NCBI GenBank assembly: GCA_029817715.1
Contig: JARUPY010000538.1
Location: 1,302,001-1,366,000 of the forward strand
Origin: Melastoma dodecandrum
Taxonomy: Eukaryota; Streptophyta; Magnoliopsida; Myrtales; Melastomataceae
DNA: 64,000 nucleotides
Direction of reading: 5' to 3'
Each line of letters opens with the position of its first letter. Position 1 is the first letter of the stretch. This document shows positions 21,042-31,865 of this stretch, in pieces. The notes beneath the pieces were generated by a model. That model was given only the letters and a program-made list of their open reading frames with translations, was not told where the DNA came from and did not search any database. A program made the position numbers and the translations under genes.

Positions 21042-23479
21042 CACAAGGATTTAATTGAAAATTTTTCAAAATTTTTGGGCTAATTTATAATTTGTGAAAA
21101 GGTAATTTTGGAGGGGCGGTAAAATGAGAATTTTAGAAACTCAACCTATAAAGGACAAAATTTTTTGTTTTCCAGGTAAATTAGAACTATCCCCGTGGAC
21201 AATGGGAGTTGTCCTTGGAACGGTTCATTTCGTCCTCCTTCGTACCCATTTATGTGCCCCATTACATTCCTAGTCCGTCCCTTTACATTTTTCTTTTATC
21301 AATTTGAGTGTGATTATCTCCCAAACTATCGATCATCTTAAGAAAATATTTACTCCAAAGTCACCACCCACCTAACCTATTCTCATCGCCTATCTTGCCC
21401 GTGGGCGTCCTTTCCTTATATTCCATTACTCCTTGAACGCCTCTCTCTCTCTCTTTACCATCTATATTTTGGACGGTTATCTCTCTTCATGGTTTAAACT
21501 TTAGACGTACGATGGGCGATACAAGTCATTAATCCACCACCAACGTCATCCGCTCCACAAATACGTCCGATCTTAATATCCATTTCTCACTAAACTCTCG
21601 CACGTATCACCCTATTACATGTGGAAAAATCAATAAAAGTGTGGTCTTTACACATGCCCAAAAAAAATTAAACTAATGATGTCCACGAATTAGTCAGAGC
21701 TCGGATTTGACAAATAGGAGTCGCATAAGGCAATCATCATAAGAATTTGTCGTGCACCAAACGAAACCAGCCGACCAAACACGAGACCTTACCTTTCCTG
21801 ACTTGACCTCCCCCCTCTTTCTTTCCTTAATATTCCCAAGTATTAAAGCTCGTCATGTGGAATATAGGTGGCAAGCAATCATCAGTTCTTTTGTGGACTA
21901 ACAATCACACGATATAAGTTCAAAGTTCAAACATATCGACGTCAGTTGGGATCATCTCTGATCGTCAATTGCCAAAATTCGCTTCAAATCCCCGAAAGAT
22001 TGCGACCCTGGATGATTAGACTAAAACATGTCAACAATGTTGATAAAGAGGCTCTCACCTTCGTTTCTATCTTTTCTTATTCCCCTGCGACACTAAAACA
22101 TACGCCATTTTCAAATGGAGCCGTGAGGGGAATTGGACAAACCCGAAAGTCTCCTTAGAAACCAGTTTCACCCTTTTCTTTTCTCCCAGATGTCGTCGTC
22201 GTCCTCGTTGGCCTCGAGCGGCGAGTGCGTGGTCGTATCTTAAACCACCCAACAAATTTCCCAACGAGTTTGGTTGTCCTTTCTCCTGTTCCCCCAACCC
22301 ACCCGATCAAAAATTTAGAGAAACGACGTGTTCTAATCCCAAATCGCGCCACAAACTAACCTCGGGAGTATTCGCCAACTTGCTCGAATCTTCCTCGGAT
22401 ACATACTCCTACGACAAACCCTTTGTTCTTATTTTCTGGGTTGAGATGGGGAAAACGAACAAAAGCCTAACACCCCGGGAGTGCTTCCGTGGGATAAACA
22501 AAAGGATAGTATAAAGGCAAAGGGGAGCCGAGCCGCATTGACTTCCTTTTCCCTTTACTGGTTTTGATTCGGCCTTGCTATTACAACATTGATAGCAAGA
22601 GGTGAATGGGAGAACATTAAACAGTCGGGGACCGAACAAGATTTGTCCTCCCCCACTATCAGTCTTTACTATGTACACGTTACCAAAGTCCAGACCAGAA
22701 CAACAACAACAACATCAGTTTCCTAGGTAGTGCATGTGCAAGAAATAAATGAGTTTCTTTCTGTCCACTTGGGGCAAACAAGATGCTCTCTCTCTCTCGA
22801 GAGAGAGAGACTAGTACCTTGAGTCCATCCACGACCCTCCCTTTTAAATGGTTCTCTCCCACACACGTTGGTAACATGTGTGTCCTAATTAAAACTCTTC
22901 CACTTGCCTAACTTCAATCTCACATGTCCAATTAGCTATTTGGTTTAAACATCGTCTTCCAACTAACCCACTTGGCTTTTCCTTTTAAACAGCCTCGTAG
23001 TTTCCTTAATGACGCTTTCGTCATGCCACAGTATCCAGCCTCAGCTCATAACCCAAAGGACACATGATGACATTACAAGAAGAAATTGTGCCGAGCCTGT
23101 CTGGACAGGAGAAACGTAACCCCTTTGCCTGGACGCCTCAAAATGGACAGGTAGAGGTTAGATAGGTAAACGCAACGAGGACGAAGATGGAGTTTGTCAG
23201 CGTGCCCTCCGGCCTAGCACGTGCGCGGCGGTTTGAGCGACACGAGGATCCGAAATCCGCTCCCCCTGACGTCTTTCGTCGACGTCATGACTCGAATGTC
23301 GAGCATTGCGGAGGAGACGGGTCGATCCTAGCTCGATTCTTAGTCTGGCCTGCTCGGGCCCTCGCCAGTCGTCTTCATGCTCCTTGGGAAGGCGAAGGGC
23401 GATGGGCAGAGCGTGATCCATAGAAGGATTTTTTGAGAGGATTGGGAGGAGCTCGTGTTGCCTTCCTGCATCCATGATG

Positions 23480-24060
23480 GCTCCACAAAATGGTTGTTGT
23501 TGCTTAACTTAAGTAAGCTATTACAGAGTCGCCATCGACTTAATTTTTAGAACTGTTTAAGTCAAAAAAACAGTTGGTTCCGAGATTCCTAATTACTTAC
23601 ATGTAAACATGCGAAGAGGTGGAGTTCGCCTCAAAAGTTTGCTTTTGATTAGCGGGCGTTGGACCCAATCCGGGTATAACTTCGGACTCATGTCATTGTA
23701 TTACGAGCGTTGGATCCAAACTCATGTTTGTTGATTTACACCAACATGCGGTAATAAACCTAAGTTGCCTAATGACATGCGTACAAGCACAAGCAATTAT
23801 TGAGATAAAAGGGGGCGGGGAAAGACTGTTATAGGTGGATATATAGTTTGGTTCGGGGACGCCCGCACCTCCCCTTTGTACCTGAAATGTTTGTCGGGGC
23901 CGCTTTATTTCAGACCAACGGTTTTTAAGCCGCTAAAGATCCAACCAAACGCAGTTTGTTACATGCGCCTTCGAGCTTTCAGTCTTCGAAATTCGTCTTG
24001 TTGAATTCCCGTGATGCTCGTTTGATTTTCATGCAAATTAAACCAGAATGCGGTGGTGGA
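23480..24060 (-). repeat. Possible LTR remnant with GGCGACTC end signature
   Basis: The minus strand reads AAGTCGATGGCGACTCTG near 23520-23540, resembling the motif near the end of the Tat LTR at about 10.3 kb. No second LTR or domain was found nearby. The extent is a guess. Confidence 0.25.
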
Positions 24061-24075
24061 AATGGTGGTTTGAAA

Positions 24076-24369
24076 AATTCTAATTAAGACATGTCAATAA
24101 TTAGAATTGACTGAGTAAGTAAGAATGATACTCACGCGACGTTGTGTGGCCCGTTGATGTCGATACTTCGTAATGTCATAAGATAACCCCCTCCAAACCG
24201 CACGTGCAGTGTACATGCAATATAAAAGGGAAGTGGAAATGGAGAAAGAAGTCAGTCAATTCTAATTAATTATTTGAACAATTAAAATTTACTGTGTAAA
24301 TTGAATGAGACTTACGGGGAGCTGTGTGGCCCGTTGATGTGATCCTCCACGACTTCGAAAGATAATATT
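24076..24369 (+). repeat. Two diverged copies of a ~110-bp segment
   Basis: aattctaatta, a degenerate middle and tgtggcccgttgatgt followed by cgataa-like ends occur at about 24076-24186 and 24258-24369, roughly 182 bases apart. Copies have drifted in the middle. Confidence 0.6.
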
Positions 24370-24874
24370 CCTCGGTAGTAATTGAGCCCGTTGTAGCCCA
24401 TTGCTGCATTAATTGAGCCCAATGTAGCCCCCTATTGTGGACGTGGGATTGCGGTGGGTGTCGGTCGCACTAGCTAATGGGCAAAGGGGCTCTAAGCTGC
24501 CATTAGGATAGTGTCTTTTTCTTTTGTTTCGTTGACATTGAACAGTTAATTTGGGACCTGGTTCGTCCTTAACTAAACGCCACACGTGGGCTGTTGCCGC
24601 TTTTGTCGTTTGGCTGATCGCTCCTCCTTTTGTTTGGTGTTTTGTTTGGTGTGTCTGTGTGGTGTCCTTGCTTTGGTAAAGGGAATCAGGTGATCATTAA
24701 CTTCCATCCGTTGTTCTTTTTCTTTTTCACATAAATGAATCGGGTGATTCAAATATGGGCTAATATTTGGCCTACATTGGGTGGCCAACAAGGCCCATAA
24801 TTACGAAAAGAAAGGTCATGCAGGTTTGAGCTGCGATGATGGCACAAATACATGGATAGCACATCGGTTGAGTT

Positions 24875-25816
24875 TCAAACAGGTGTATAATGGACGGGCT
24901 CATCGCGGTTGATCATCAGCTCATTGTCGGCGACCTCTTCTCCATGGGAACTCTTGCAGTCGTAATAGTAAATCGTGTAGCAAGTTACGCCAAACATCCT
25001 CACGAGCCACGTCAGGTTCACCACTATATACACAATCAATTCATTGTACCATGGCCGCTTGAATGAGACCAGCCTCCAAACCGGAAAGATGATCACCATC
25101 AAGGTCACATTGATGAAGAGGCTCAGGGCATAACCCTGGATTCTCATTCCCTTGACGAGTCGTTCTGCCTCCCCGAGTGCCGTGATCCCGCTTTTCTCCT
25201 CCAGGGCCGACACCACGAACCCCACCGTCCAAATGATGCTGAGGTAAGCATACAGCAGGCCAGCAACCAGGCCGAGGACGGTTGTCGCGAAGGTTGCCCT
25301 CTGCAGGGCAAGGGGCAACAGGATGGTCACCTCAAGGAAGTTGTAGCCGATCCCGAAGATGGAGGTGTAGAGGGAGGTGACCAGGGGCCGCTTCCAAGAG
25401 GCTGCTGTCAGCTTGGCCAGGTCCCTGATGTCGACCCTTTCTGAGTCCTTCCCCAAGTGCGAGATCGCAGTGCCGTACACGGTGGCAGTCGAGAAGAGTA
25501 AGCTGGTGACGGAGTAGCCCAATGCGAAGATCAACTCCACGCCAACAAAGAACGAGATGTCCTGCTGCAACCCAATGAGGAGGTTCACATACCCAGGGCT
25601 CATTGGGCTGGTAACCAGGAAGGAGGCCAGTTTCTTCGTCAGGCTGACAAGGTAATGCCTCAGGGAGAGGAAGTTGGTCAGGACTAAGATGGAGTAGAGC
25701 AAGATTCCAAAGGAAGCCACGGGGATCATGAATCTCCCATTACGCCGGATGATCCTGGCGGCCTCCTTCACGATTGCCACGGCAGCTAAAAGGGGTTCGA
25801 ACTGAAGAAGCTCCAT
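24875..25816 (-). CDS. Plant multi-pass transmembrane protein, uncharacterised
   Basis: A single open exon of 313 codons with ATG at 25816. Hydrophobic segments appear near residues 30-52, 90-115, 155-180, 185-215, 235-260 and 262-290, separated by short polar loops. The C-terminal tail is hydrophilic and acidic. The overall pattern resembles a family of plant-specific, often intronless membrane proteins of unknown function. I recognise no catalytic motif. A TATA-like TTTATAAAAAC lies about 80 bases upstream on the minus strand (near 25890-25900), supporting this start. A partial copy of its 3' end lies about 2 kb upstream of its start (27755-28016). The reading frame is intact, so it is probably a real gene. 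Confidence 0.85.
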   Translation of the reverse strand: MELLQFEPLLAAVAIVKEAARIIRRNGRFMIPVASFGILLYSILVLTNFLSLRHYLVSLTKKLASFLVTSPMSPGYVNLLIGLQQDISFFVGVELIFALGYSVTSLLFSTATVYGTAISHLGKDSERVDIRDLAKLTAASWKRPLVTSLYTSIFGIGYNFLEVTILLPLALQRATFATTVLGLVAGLLYAYLSIIWTVGFVVSALEEKSGITALGEAERLVKGMRIQGYALSLFINVTLMVIIFPVWRLVSFKRPWYNELIVYIVVNLTWLVRMFGVTCYTIYYYDCKSSHGEEVADNELMINRDEPVHYTPV

Positions 25817-25892
25817 GGTGTTTGTCGGACTCGGGAAGTAAGATCAAGGACTGTTGTGATTGTTTGTCATTTTTGTGGGTAAAATGAGACTG

Positions 25893-25903
25893 TTTTTATA
25901 AAT
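25893..25903 (-). promoter_or_regulatory. TATA box of the membrane protein gene
   Basis: The minus strand reads ATTTATAAAAACAG, about 80 bases before the ATG at 25816. Confidence 0.5.
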
Positions 25904-27754
25904 GCAATGTCGGATCAAATGATGGTTCGAGGGACCTGCATTTGAATTGAAAGGATGCAAGTCAAATCGCATTGCCAGGAATGGAAGGGGTCAAGAGGTC
26001 AAAAGAAGTTTAGAGATATAGCAGAGACTAATTTCCTCCACTGTCCTTGCCTTAGTTTGTATGCCTTGTCTCTCAATCATCAATGAATTATTGAGATTAA
26101 TCCAATCATCCAACTCCTAGTCGTTCGATCTTAGGAAGCCTTTTGAGTTTTGTTTCAATACAAAGTTGATTGTGAAAAAATTGTGCTAAATATGTTCTCT
26201 GATTTCATGATTTTTTCGACTAATATCGATTTTAACCTCACATAAAAATAATAATTTTTCCAATTTTTAAAGATAAAATCGGTGTTTCAAATATTAATTT
26301 TTTTAAAGAACAAATCGGTGTTTTTTATGGATATTAGTCGATAAATTTTAAGACCATATTTGTATAAAATAATTTTGCAGACCAATTATTAAGTAACATG
26401 CCTCACCTTTTTCTCTCCCCTCTTTGAAACGCATCAAAGTTCCCGTTCACTTTTACCCTTTGTTTGCACACGTTGTATCTATTCATAATGAACACGAAGT
26501 CCGTAACGCGATCGCCAATGAACCGAACACGAAAGCGGGAATGAAGTAAATGTTTGTGTGTATTTTGTAATAACGAGAACTTAGCTAAATCATATCATAT
26601 ACAAATGTTTTACCCACGTCCAAGAAGATTGTACCTAACTATGGTTAATTGAGAAAATTTTTTTCAAAATATGATTTGAGTTTCCAAAATTACCTTGATA
26701 CCGCCTAAGTGGCTATTTCAAAACGCGAGAAACAGCGACATTGGTTAAAACTCAAACCGGTTAAAACATCGATTTAGGAGCAATATTTAGGTAATTTTAA
26801 AAATTCGAACCGTTAAATTTTTTTCCCAACTAACCCTAATTAGGTACAAACCTCCCACGTCCAAAGCCTTACAGAAACGTGTATCCGGGAAACGGGCGAC
26901 TTTTCTTCGGATAAGCGGATGTCCGCACACTGTTCAATCACACTGCGCAGTTGTTGCCTCGAAGCTTTCGAATCCATTCGAGCTTGCCTTGTTATTTTCA
27001 CGCGAGCTGTCTGTCCTTCGAGTGTTTGACCGCGTCAATCTTGCAGTGGACCCGCACTGACAAGCCCTTCCTAAACGCAACAAACAAAAAACAACCTACT
27101 CAATGAATTGTCTATCTCAACCTCCAAACTCCTAGAAAGTAGTTATGGCGTGTTTGGTTTCCGGGAACGGACCAGAATTATAATGGATTTGGTTCTCTAT
27201 TCCGATTCACTTCAGCGGTTGATTACGCTAAAATGAGCAAGAATGGTATCACATCCCGTTCCAAGTACCATTCCTTTCCTAGACTAAGTAATAAACATTC
27301 TACTCCACCTCACATTTCTTACCGGAACAAGCATTCTATTCCATTTCATTCTACCTATCGCTCCGTTCCATTAATAATAGAACGCAAGATTTCCAAAGAT
27401 TCATAATTTAAGTCGGGGTCCCGCTTTGTGGTCCACATCCTTTCTCAAGGGTCAGGGATACCAAGTGGTTCACGTGAGATGTTTTTTTTTTATTTATTTC
27501 TGTTTCCTGGATTTGGCCTTATTGAAAATCCTCCTCAGCTCTACCCTACCCCTTCAAATAAGTGTCAACAAACGTCTAGAATCTAAAACCCAAACCGAAA
27601 TATTGAAGGAAAACGGAGGGGGAGCAATGTTTGGGTCGGACTTCAAAATCATAGCTCGGTTATGGATGTAAACACACCCTTAGGTCTTTTCCGATGGTAG
27701 GATTGGATAGCTAGCTGCACTTCAATACCAAGATCACTTCGAGTTTACGCAGGG
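25904..27754. other. Upstream intergenic region, no gene
   Basis: A/T-rich. It includes a short inverted-repeat element near 26.2-26.4 kb and, at 27140-27400, DNA with ttccattcc/ggaatgg-like runs typical of small non-autonomous transposons. The open frame at 27426-27671 shows no domain. Confidence 0.45.
26180..26385. repeat. Short inverted repeat, possible MITE
   Basis: tttcgactaatatcg at about 26215 is the inverse of ggatattagtcgata at about 26328. Flanking bases also match loosely (gtgctaaatatg against catatttgtata). Between them are two direct copies of aaatcggtgttt. Ends and target duplication are not clear. Confidence 0.35.
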
Positions 27755-28016
27755 GTATAATGGATTGAATCATCGCTGTTGTTCATCAGCTCATCTTTGG
27801 CGACCTTTTTCTCCGAGGAAACTCTCGCAGTCCTAATAGTAAATAAGTCATGCCAAACATCCTCGCGAGCCATGTCAGATTCAATTCGTTCCACCACGGC
27901 TGCTCGAATGAGATCAACCTACATAGCTGAGATATGACCATTGAGGTCAAGGCGATGAAGAGAGGCTGCGGGCATAACCCAGGATTCTCATCTCCTTGAT
28001 AAATCGTTCTTCACGG
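27755..28016 (-). pseudogene. Truncated duplicate of the 3' end of the 24.9-kb membrane protein gene
   Basis: The plus strand shares long matches with 24882-25165. Examples are catcagctcat, ggcgacct-ttctcc, gccaaacatcctc-cgagcca-gtcag and gggcataaccc-ggattctcat, in the same order. It corresponds to roughly the last 90 codons of that gene. Small deletions (about 20 bases at the ctatatacaca part) and point changes break the frame. The rest of the gene is absent. Confidence 0.85.
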
Positions 28017-29237
28017 ACCGAGTCCAGGTCCAACCCGGCCCATGACTACCTCTCCGTGGAGGCCTTTTTATTCCCCCTCCTTTATTGTGATGATAGGATA
28101 ATTGACTGGCCTGAATTGTCTGTCATGTCCAAGCCGTGGTGGTAATTGGGCATGAGGGTAGTAAGGGGCTGTGACCGGACCGACACAAGTTTAGTGGGGG
28201 GACTCGGGTTGGTGAGGGCGATGGCTGGGGCCGTGGAAGGGTGTCCCCTGGGACGGCAGGGGCGATGCCAGGGGCGACAGGATGGCACGTTCTTGGAGAT
28301 GAGGAATGTTATCCGAGCAGCAAACGCCCCCCCCCTCCTGCCCATGACTCAATCATTCATCTCCTTCAAGTCTATGAAGATGAATGTTTCAAGACATCTC
28401 CATCCTAGTGTTGGTGGGTGGTACATAGTCATGGTGAACTCCCTAAACCCAGTCTAACATGCATCACCGGCTTCTTATGAGATGATCCAAAAATAAATCA
28501 GAAGCCCCCATTCAATTTTCACCTAAAAGCTAGCAATGATGTGAAGGGTCCCAATTCTATTTAAGACGATGGCCCAGGCCTTTTCTATTCGGTGTGAGAC
28601 TATCCTAACAGCTACCAAGGCCCCAAAATGCAGGACACAGCTAACGCAAATGATGAGTTCTTTCCCAAGTAAGCGACTCTAATCCATCCAGTATCTACAC
28701 ACGTTCTGTCTAAAATCCCAGAAAGCCATTCACTCCTTCCTTTTCAGAAGCAAAAGCAGCCAATCATGTTCTAAAATCCCAAGCACATAAAGACCATCCA
28801 TCTTGTAACCCAGCAAAGCTGCTAATCAACAAGAGCTGCTTCAATCAATGAATGGATACGGCAAAGGCACTTCCCACCAGCAAAAGACTCTTACCTTATT
28901 ATTCAATAGCTAATACCAGCTGCCAGCCATTGCAAGATAAGAGACTCTATCCTAGATTCAGCAAAATGCAGCCAAATCCTCAGTTTACAGGCAACTAAGA
29001 GAGTCAATCTGTCAAGCATCATATCCCAAATTCATATTCATGCCCAAATGAACACAAGAACAGACCCACGTGGGCGGAAGGAGAATGAAATCTGCAATTA
29101 TCTATAACCCAGAAGGGATCATGTAAAAATCCATCTCAGGAATCAATCACCAACCAAAGGAGATGCGGAGAAAAAAACTCCTCGAAGGAAGCCAAACACT
29201 AAATCTAACAAAAAGATGGCGAAGTGAAGAGAAGTAA
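28017..29237. other. Intergenic stretch, probable 3' flank of the RING gene
   Basis: Includes a GC-rich patch at 28.1-28.3 kb whose open frames on both strands lack recognisable domains. It is followed by A-rich unique DNA downstream of the minus-strand RING-H2 gene. I see no further gene. Confidence 0.45.
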
Positions 29238-29798
29238 TCACAACCGCAACAACCCTTGAAAGCCATCCACCTTCAGCTCCCTCCCACGACCGTCTCCGCA
29301 TCCTTCTCTAGGAGACCTGACCCCCCTCCTACAGACAGGGCAAGCAGCCACCTTCACGAGCCACGTGTCGACGCACCCCTTGTGGAAGACGTGCCCGCAC
29401 CCTATCAACCTCCTACACCACTGCCCCTCCCTAACCTCGTCCAGGCAAATGGCACAGTCCTGACTCTTCCCGTATTCCAAGAATCGGAACTTGGGTACCC
29501 TCCTCAGGTCGGCGGGGGACAGCCCTGTGAGGGCCGGCCGCTGGCGGTGCTGGCCTTGCAGGAGGGTAGGGAAACCTCCGGGGCTACTGCTACCGCGGCG
29601 GTGGAGGAGGCCGCCGGCGAGGCAGAGGTGGAGGAGGATGATTGCGGCGAGGCCAAGGAAGACGAAGAAGACGGAGGTGATTAGAGTCATTATGATTGCC
29701 TTGAGGAGGAGGGAGAGAAGCCTCGGTTTCCGCTTGAACGACGGCGCCGCACCGCCGTCCGCGGCGGCTGAGTCTTGCCCGGGACCGGAGAGAGGCAT
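29238..29798 (-). CDS. ATL-type RING-H2 E3 ubiquitin ligase, short
   Basis: 186 codons from the first ATG (29798); the frame is open nine codons further up but without an ATG. A hydrophobic segment at about residues 34-60 would anchor it in a membrane. A GLSPADLRRVPKF stretch stands where ATL proteins have the GLD motif. The RING-H2 finger at about 112-155 has the full ligand set: CAIC, CGHVFHKGCVDTW and CPVC. The family transfers ubiquitin from E2 to membrane-associated or soluble targets, often in defence and stress responses. Single exon, as usual for ATL genes. A short G/R-rich C-terminus follows. The target is unknown. Confidence 0.9.
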   Translation of the reverse strand: MPLSGPGQDSAAADGGAAPSFKRKPRLLSLLLKAIIMTLITSVFFVFLGLAAIILLHLCLAGGLLHRRGSSSPGGFPTLLQGQHRQRPALTGLSPADLRRVPKFRFLEYGKSQDCAICLDEVREGQWCRRLIGCGHVFHKGCVDTWLVKVAACPVCRRGVRSPREGCGDGRGRELKVDGFQGLLRL

Positions 29799-30575
29799 GA
29801 AATTTATTACAGATTTCCGCGACAAGGAAACGACGACGATGATGTAAAAAGGCGATATTTTTGGGGCAGAGGATTTTTGTTCTGGGTTTTTGTGGGTGAC
29901 GGAGGATGGATGGAGATGGGGGGGTTAAGTCAGAACAAAGAAAACCATCGGTTCCATTGAAGCGGTTTTAGGATGATGGGGATTGCCCGGGGGGGATCTG
30001 GTCTTCCGCTCCACCCCCAGCGGTCTTTTAGGACAAACACGGGACGCTTATCACGCGGTAATTCCCTTCGTCACCTGACTTCCATGTGTTTTTCTTACCA
30101 TCCTGAGGTGGAATCCCTCCCCCCGGAAAAGAAATTGTTGGCAGATGGGCAAAGGGTTCGCACCAACGACGATGTCTCTAACGAATGGTTGTTCAACACA
30201 CCAGACCAGATGTTTTGATTGGGGAACTCAAGACTAGTTGTGTTAAAGTTTACCTGTATTCATAATTTCGGGAAAGGAAAAGGGTTCCCAGTGAACTTTG
30301 CAAACCAAACAAGCCACGCCCCGTGGTTCCAAGTCTTAGGAGTCCAAGGTTCAGACAACGACTGGCACTGAAGACTACTTTGAGATAGTCCAAGTCTTCC
30401 AACCACAACCATTCACAATCCCCAAACCAAGCTTGTTCAGAAAAACCTGCTCTCGACGACATGGAAGAGCTGAATGCTTCTCCTATCGCCCCCCCCCCCC
30501 CCCCCCGGCCACCTTAAATTGGGTTTGTTCGGGTTGCATGTTCACGGAGGCAGATTCAATTGGTTTGAGCCTAAT
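29799..30575. other. Intergenic, with a poly-C run
   Basis: Upstream region of the short RING gene. At 30489-30506 is an uninterrupted run of about 18 C. No gene recognised. Confidence 0.5.
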
Positions 30576-30691
30576 ATGGAGCTAAAACTCCATCTCCTGA
30601 TCATAATCGCCACCCTTTCTTTCTCCTTGTTCTCCTCTGCAAATGCCATCGACGGCCTTGCTGTTTACTATAAACCAGATTATTACAGTAA
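30576..30691 (+). CDS. Possible first exon encoding a signal peptide
   Basis: From the ATG at 30576 the frame reads MELKLHLLIIIATLSFSL, then SSANAIDGLAVYYKPDYY. This is a classic signal peptide with an ANA-like cleavage site and a Tyr-rich mature start. It runs into a consensus splice donor (ttacagtaagttg). A possible acceptor, tctctcaatttgcag, lies at 31494, but the sequence after it soon meets stops. It may be the first exon of a small secreted protein or a truncated remnant. Family not recognised. Confidence 0.35.
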
Positions 30692-30854
30692 GTTGTTGCC
30701 CATATAAGGCGACTTGATGTTTGCTCTTCGCCATTGAGTGACTGTCTTCTGTGGTTTGAGTTGTTGGTATGAACAAAAATGAATGGAAACATTGGGCTGA
30801 GATTAAGGGTGTAAATGATTAGAACTTTCGAGGAAACTGAGTTTTAAAATTATT

Positions 30855-30985
30855 ATTAGAACCGTTCGCGAGCCTATAAAATTGGTAAGAGCTTTATTTC
30901 ACATGCAGGAGGTAAGGGGTTTGAACCCCATTCCCTTAACCAGCCCATACTGATGAATGTGTTTTGCGAAAAATTAAGGAGCCTT
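30855..30985 (+). mobile_element. Possible tRNA-derived SINE
   Basis: gagcctataaaattggtaagagc resembles a pol III A box, and ggggtttgaaccccat about 40 bases later a B box, in the spacing of a tRNA-like head. A short tail follows, ending near gaaaaattaagga. No target duplication was identified. Confidence 0.45.
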
Positions 30986-31144
30986 TGAATCGTGCTCAAG
31001 AGTGAATATTAGCCTTCACGATACGAAGTTTGATTTTGCTTGGTTGTTCCTTAATCTGCCGCTGGGATGATTTCGTTTGAATTGTACTCAAGAATGGAAT
31101 TTCCTTAATCTTGTGTTTGTTAGTTCCTAAAACGAGCTCAAACT

Positions 31145-31222
31145 CGAGCTTCAATATTTCTACTCTATCGAGCTCGAGCTCGAGCCTACGAGCTCCCTGA
31201 CGAGCCCGAGCCCGAGCCCAGC
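31145..31222 (+). repeat. gagctc/gagccc simple-sequence repeat
   Basis: gagctcgagctcgagcc followed by gagcccgagcccgagccc; self-complementary hexamer runs. Confidence 0.7.
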
Positions 31223-31865
31223 CCTTAGCCCGGCTCGTTTACACCCGTAGGTGTGATTGGTACTCCAGCAGGGGCAATGAATATTGAATTCCCAGGAGTC
31301 ATTTAAATATAGACTTGGCCTTTATGTCGAGATTGAGACCCAAAAGGATTAAGACAGAGCACGTGAAACGTAGAGCAATGGAATGGAAACCAAAGATATG
31401 AACAACACATCTCCACCTACCAATTATTTATTCCTCAACTGAAGACATTTAATTTCCTTTCTCCTCTTTCCCCACTTCTCTCTCAATTTGCAGCCAAACT
31501 ATACAGATTCAACAATAACTAGGTTCCCATTAAATGACAGCCTGGAGGAGGAGCATCATTTATCAGAGACTTCAATTTGCTCAGAGTTACTCCTATTTTT
31601 GTATTTGATTTTGAAATTATCTGCTCGAAGTTCGATCCAACAGAAGAAGAAGAAGAAGCATAAGAACCTGAAATGCTGCTTCATGTGCATAGATAGACCA
31701 TCACGATCATTTTTGGAGTTCTGACCCACCTGACGAGATCCCATAAAAAGATATTATCCACACACAAAAAATTCGACCCTAGGGGAAAATTTTCAGACAC
31801 AAGAAATTATGTGCCTGTGAACCGATGACGATGAGGAGGGTGGGTTTGGAGAAGAGGGAAGGAGA

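Larger units (their letters stand above)
12540..21070 (-). mobile_element. Endogenous pararetrovirus (Caulimoviridae), near unit-length, decayed
   Basis: Read on the minus strand from 21041, the order is coat protein with zinc finger, 30K-type movement protein, aspartic protease, RT, RNase H, a zinc-knuckle lysine-rich ORF, a 35S-like promoter region and a tRNA-iMet primer site at 12557-12568. There are no flanking LTRs and no integrase, which separates it from Ty3/gypsy and copia elements. About 8.5 kb matches a caulimovirid genome. Coat protein upstream of movement protein, both in the first ORF, is the arrangement known from Cavemovirus and Solendovirus. Several in-frame stops and at least one frameshift interrupt the first ORF, and a stop separates protease from RT. 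The copy is therefore defective. Exact ends are inferred. Confidence 0.85.
21071..24874. other. Intergenic stretch with repeat remnants, no gene recognised
   Basis: Mostly unique A/T-rich DNA. It contains a perfect ctctctctctcgagagagagag palindromic microsatellite near 22788-22811. Near 23520 is a Tat-LTR-like gagtcgccatcgactt motif in minus orientation, and a duplicated segment lies at 24.1-24.4 kb. The GC-rich frames at 23.2-23.5 kb show no domain. Confidence 0.5.

Noticed and set aside
23187..23475. GC-rich frames of 78-92 codons on both strands
   Set aside because: No domain, no upstream promoter signal, mutual overlap.
27140..27680. MITE with gtgtttgg-type termini
   Set aside because: The gcgtgtttggtttcc start has only a weak inverse near 27670 and no clear target duplication; kept only as a remark in the intergenic entry.
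28082..28457. Overlapping GC-rich frames on both strands
   Set aside because: Neither resembles a protein family; no splice or promoter support.
29256..29847. Plus-strand frames of 118-142 codons opposite the short RING gene
   Set aside because: Antisense shadows with composition forced by the GC-rich RING gene.
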